8,374 nucleotides of DNA from Io17-Chloro-G2 sp034420695. GTDB taxonomy: Bacteria; Chloroflexota; Dehalococcoidia; Lucifugimonadales; UBA3495. How positions within the stretch are numbered: the stretch's first letter is position 1; the number at the start of each line of letters is the position of its first letter. Positions 6,908 through 8,374 of the stretch are shown piece after piece. The notes below the pieces were generated by a model, which did not search any database, was not told the origin of the DNA, and saw only the letters and a program-made list of their open reading frames with translations. The stretch spans positions 1 to 8,374 of the forward strand of contig DAOULB010000035.1 of the NCBI GenBank assembly GCA_034420695.1, given 5' to 3'. The translations under genes were made by a program, and so were the position numbers.

Positions 6908-7210
6908 ATGACAATGGACAACTGGGAAAGGCGCATGGAGATATTGGGAAGGTATCAGCAGTTCTTTGAATCTTGGTTGAAAATCGCGGAATCGATGTCC
7001 TCTGACCAGGCCAGTGAGCAATTCGAGCAATCGCTGACAGACGACGAAGTTCCCGACGGCTTAGGTCTCTATCTTCGGCGGCAGAACCACAATCCCTGGC
7101 TTTTTATGAAAGCGTATAGCGTGATATTGCGCCGACAAATTGAGTTTAACAAGACCGTCATGGAGATGCTCACGGACTTGGACCACCGGAAGGCTGAACC
7201 TTCCACATGA
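6908..7210 (+). CDS. Small helical protein of unknown function (100 aa)
   Basis: I do not recognise this protein. AGGAG near 6899-6903 precedes in-frame ATGs at 6908 and 6914; an ATG at 6893 is also in frame but lacks an upstream site. The product is charged, amphipathic and predicted almost wholly helical: an N-terminal helix (NWERRMEILGRYQQFFESWL), an acidic Ser-rich middle (SSDQASEQFEQSLTDDEVPD) and a C-terminal helix (WLFMKAYSVILRRQIEFN). It has no cysteine, signal peptide or clear membrane span. A small regulator, an antitoxin-like protein or an immunity-type protein would all fit such a chain, and nothing in the sequence decides between them. Its stop overlaps the next ATG at 7207 (ATGA). 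Confidence 0.6.
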   Translation: MTMDNWERRMEILGRYQQFFESWLKIAESMSSDQASEQFEQSLTDDEVPDGLGLYLRRQNHNPWLFMKAYSVILRRQIEFNKTVMEMLTDLDHRKAEPST

Positions 7211-7338
7211 ATGACGCCACCAAAGAAGTAGGGGCTTTCGACGTGGCGCGTATGGAGCGTGACATCCTCAATGCGGTGCACACTTCACGCGAGCCAATTT
7301 GGCATCCAAGCGGGAGAGAGATGATTCGTCGGCGATAA
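7207..7338 (+). CDS. 43-aa ORF coupled to the preceding gene, perhaps a truncated gene
   Basis: It starts in an ATGA overlap with the 6908 gene and reads MNDATKEVGAFDVARMERDI..., ending at TAA 7336-7338. The first 30 residues look like a genuine soluble protein. After the stop, another frame (from 7347) carries protein-like sequence (DLRLNSAGEPLIDEGLLIPL), so a longer gene may have been broken by a frameshift near 7320-7345. Function unknown. Confidence 0.35.
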   Translation: MNDATKEVGAFDVARMERDILNAVHTSREPIWHPSGREMIRRR

Positions 7339-7346
7339 GGTCGTAA

Positions 7347-7442
7347 TGGGACCTGCGACTCAATTCGGCTGGCGAGCCTCTTATTGACGAAGGACTCCTA
7401 ATTCCGCTCGTCCGAACATACGGTACGATAGAGAAGGTTTTC
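7347..7442 (+). pseudogene. Protein-like fragment without a start, of unknown family
   Basis: This frame reads WDLRLNSAGEPL, then IDEGLLIPLVRTYGTIEKVF, directly after an in-frame TAA at 7344. It has no start codon of its own and runs straight into the integrase remnant in the same frame. It may be the broken 3' end of the 7207 ORF or poorly preserved upstream integrase sequence. The call is weak. Confidence 0.25.
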
Positions 7443-7718
7443 ATGAAAGGAATCACCGGCCGGGTGTTCGGCGACGCCTGTAGCGGGTCAGCCAGCTCGC
7501 AGCAGCTCTACAAGGCGGTCAAGGAATACGGGCGGTGGACCTGAGTGCCAAAGCTTTCCGTCCACAGCCTACACCACTTCCACACCGCGCTGTTGCCCCC
7601 CGAGCGGCCAGAACATCGAGGTGGTGAGCAGGTGGGGCATTCCACGGTGCCCATGACCACGGAAATCTACTCCCATTCGCTGCCTCGCCGGCAGCGTCAG
7701 GCAGTGGAGGAATCGTGA
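7443..7718 (+). pseudogene. Tyrosine recombinase (phage-type integrase) C-terminal remnant
   Basis: The frame from 7443 gives GRVFGDACSG, then SSQQLYKAVKEYGRWT, an in-frame TGA (7542-7544), and then VPKLSVHSLHHFHTALL. This aligns by eye with the integrase C-terminal region up to the HxLRHTxATLLL box. A shift into the next frame at the C6 run (7596-7601) gives GQNIEVVSR, and a shift back near 7632-7634 gives GHSTVPMTTEIYSHSLPRRQ. Together these restore the familiar VVSRLGHSTVxMTxxxYSH block. The final His and the nucleophile Tyr persist, but the box II Arg is His (HSLHH). The N-terminal half is absent. A stop, two frameshifts and the lost Arg make it inactive. It marks an old integration event next to the nuclease cassette. 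The 5' limit is uncertain. Confidence 0.75.
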
Positions 7719-8002
7719 CCGATGCAATGTTGCTCAAGAGACTGAGAAAGGTCGGATTTGAGACCTTTGCGGAGTATTATGGGGAACTGTCTGACCCGTC
7801 GCTCTCCAACGCGGCCCTGAGCGAAGCCCTGATTGCAGATAAGAGATATACGCTGAATTCCGCCCACACCAAAGTATCCGTCGGGCGGGGAATCATCCGC
7901 GCTGGACGTGGTCTTGACGCGCTCAGACTTATTGCCGACTCGAAAAACGACAGGGCCAGGATCTACGCCCTGGCCCTGCTGAGAGCGATGGAGGAAGGAT
8001 GA
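7715..8002 (+). CDS. Small protein of unknown function overlapping the integrase end (95 aa)
   Basis: A GTG start at 7715 overlaps the integrase stop (GTGA). GGAGG at 7706-7710 lies 4 bases before it; the in-frame ATG at 7727 is too far away. The product reads MTDAMLLKRLRKVGFETFAE and then continues through a basic segment (SVGRGIIRAGRGLDALRLI) to a helical end (ARIYALALLRAMEEG). It is predicted to be helical and soluble, without cysteines or signal peptide. The overlap implies it was translationally coupled to the intact integrase, so it may belong to the same mobile element. I do not recognise the family. Unlike its upstream neighbour, the frame is intact. Confidence 0.6.
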   Translation: MTDAMLLKRLRKVGFETFAEYYGELSDPSLSNAALSEALIADKRYTLNSAHTKVSVGRGIIRAGRGLDALRLIADSKNDRARIYALALLRAMEEG

Positions 8003-8151
8003 GCCTGGACAAACATAGCATCTGGCAAAGCTGTTTCGCCTCTGCGTCTCTCAGCAATGCTGTCGGCACCTCCACGAAGTCGTCGCCGATCATGCCTGCG
8101 CAAACTGAGATGGCTCAATTCTGGGTCAGCGACACTCCAAACCGGATTTGA
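7999..8151 (+). CDS. Short ORF coupled by ATGA overlap (50 aa), possibly frameshifted
   Basis: ATG at 7999 overlaps the stop of the 95-aa gene, with GGAGG at 7990-7994 and a 4-base spacer. The product begins MSLDKHSIWQSCFASASLSN and becomes Ser/Thr-rich. From about 8069 a neighbouring frame gives LHEVVADHACAN, which looks more protein-like, so the original gene may have been shifted there. No function can be given. Confidence 0.35.
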   Translation: MSLDKHSIWQSCFASASLSNAVGTSTKSSPIMPAQTEMAQFWVSDTPNRI

Positions 8152-8220
8152 AAGACATCGGGAAGTCCTGTTCCCGCCCTTGACGGGACGGCTGCGGTAG
8201 TTGCCGGAAGGCGCAGGCAC

Positions 8221-8254
8221 CAACGGGCCAAGGCCGTTGCCGGATCCGGCCAAC
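8221..8254. repeat. Overlapping inverted repeats including a perfect 12-base palindrome
   Basis: GCCGGATCCGGC (8239-8250) is a perfect palindrome. CAACGG (8221-8226) pairs with CCGTTG (8234-8239), and the same GTTG can instead pair with CAAC at 8251-8254. The two structures exclude each other. No T-run follows. It may be an operator or structured spacer upstream of the gene at 8339. Confidence 0.4.
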
Positions 8255-8299
8255 TGAGACAGAGTAGGTAGAAGCATACATCTGCAACGGATTGGAAAT

Positions 8300-8305
8300 T
8301 ATAAT
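8300..8305 (+). promoter_or_regulatory. Candidate -10 box (TATAAT) for the gene at 8339
   Basis: A perfect TATAAT lies in a locally AT-rich patch. No strong -35 is seen about 17 bases upstream. Initiation near 8312 would leave a leader of about 27 bases containing the ribosome binding site GGGAGGGAG (8327-8335). Confidence 0.5.
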
Positions 8306-8338
8306 CAATATCCCAGCGTATTCTGCGGGAGGGAGCTT

Positions 8339-8374
8339 ATGAGATACCTGAAGCGCATGGCCGTTCCGGCGGCT
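8339..8374 (+). CDS. Start of a gene running off the window (3' partial)
   Basis: ATG at 8339 is preceded by GGGAGGGAG and a consensus -10 box. Only 12 codons are visible: MRYLKRMAVPAA. Two basic residues followed by a small and hydrophobic run could be the start of a signal peptide or a membrane anchor, but too little is present to name the product. Confidence 0.6.
   Translation, partial: MRYLKRMAVPAA

Noticed and set aside
6681..7206. Direct repeat AACCTTCCAC at 6681-6690 and 7197-7206 as a possible attachment site
   Set aside because: Ten-base repeats are expected by chance many times in a window of this size, and nothing else supports it.
7268..7456. Minus-strand 62-codon frame in the decaying zone
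   Set aside because: It has no motif and runs opposite plus-strand sequence leading into the integrase remnant.
1..8374. CRISPR arrays, tRNA or rRNA genes, insertion-sequence ends
   Set aside because: No regularly spaced repeats, cloverleaf, rRNA-like sequence or transposase was seen on either strand.

Overview
The window is a piece of bacterial chromosome of moderately high GC. Its best-preserved genes all read on the + strand. No rRNA, tRNA or CRISPR array is visible. An HtrA-like protease with long Thr-Pro linkers and a four-cysteine tail, together with the general codon use, suggests an uncultured Chloroflexota lineage (Dehalococcoidia / SAR202 type). That assignment is inference from protein style, not from a marker gene.

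Layout: (1) 1-1359 is the 3' part of a secreted trypsin-like (HtrA/S1C) protease whose start lies before the window. (2) 1392-1691 is a small protein of unknown function with a strong ribosome binding site. (3) 1741-6631 is the core of the window. It holds a superfamily II helicase with a cysteine-rich zinc-binding region and a C-terminal Mrr_N-like winged helix (1865-4102), then a NucS/DUF91-like PD-(D/E)XK nuclease with a PUA/EVE-looking C-terminal domain (4157-5257), then a second, divergent NucS-like nuclease with a different C-terminal half (5438-6631). (4) 6632-6892 is a gene-poor stretch with several nested inverted repeats. (5) 6908-7210 is a small helical protein of unknown function. 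(6) 7207-7718 is a decaying zone that ends in a tyrosine recombinase (integrase) pseudogene carrying an in-frame stop, two compensating frameshifts and a lost catalytic arginine. (7) 7715-8151 holds two small ORFs chained by start/stop overlaps. (8) 8300-8374 has a consensus -10 box, a strong ribosome binding site and the first 12 codons of a gene running off the window.

The most interesting reading is that 1865-6631 encodes a three-part nucleic-acid processing or anti-phage module. The helicase carries the DNA-binding module normally found on Mrr restriction enzymes but lacks the Mrr nuclease domain. Two PD-(D/E)XK nucleases follow in the same direction, one with a domain that could read modified bases. 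This arrangement, next to a dead integrase and short unknown genes, fits a defence or genomic island. I do not recognise it as a named defence system. The functional link between the genes is inferred from order and domains only. Gaps of 54 and 180 bases separate the three genes, so co-transcription of the third is less certain.
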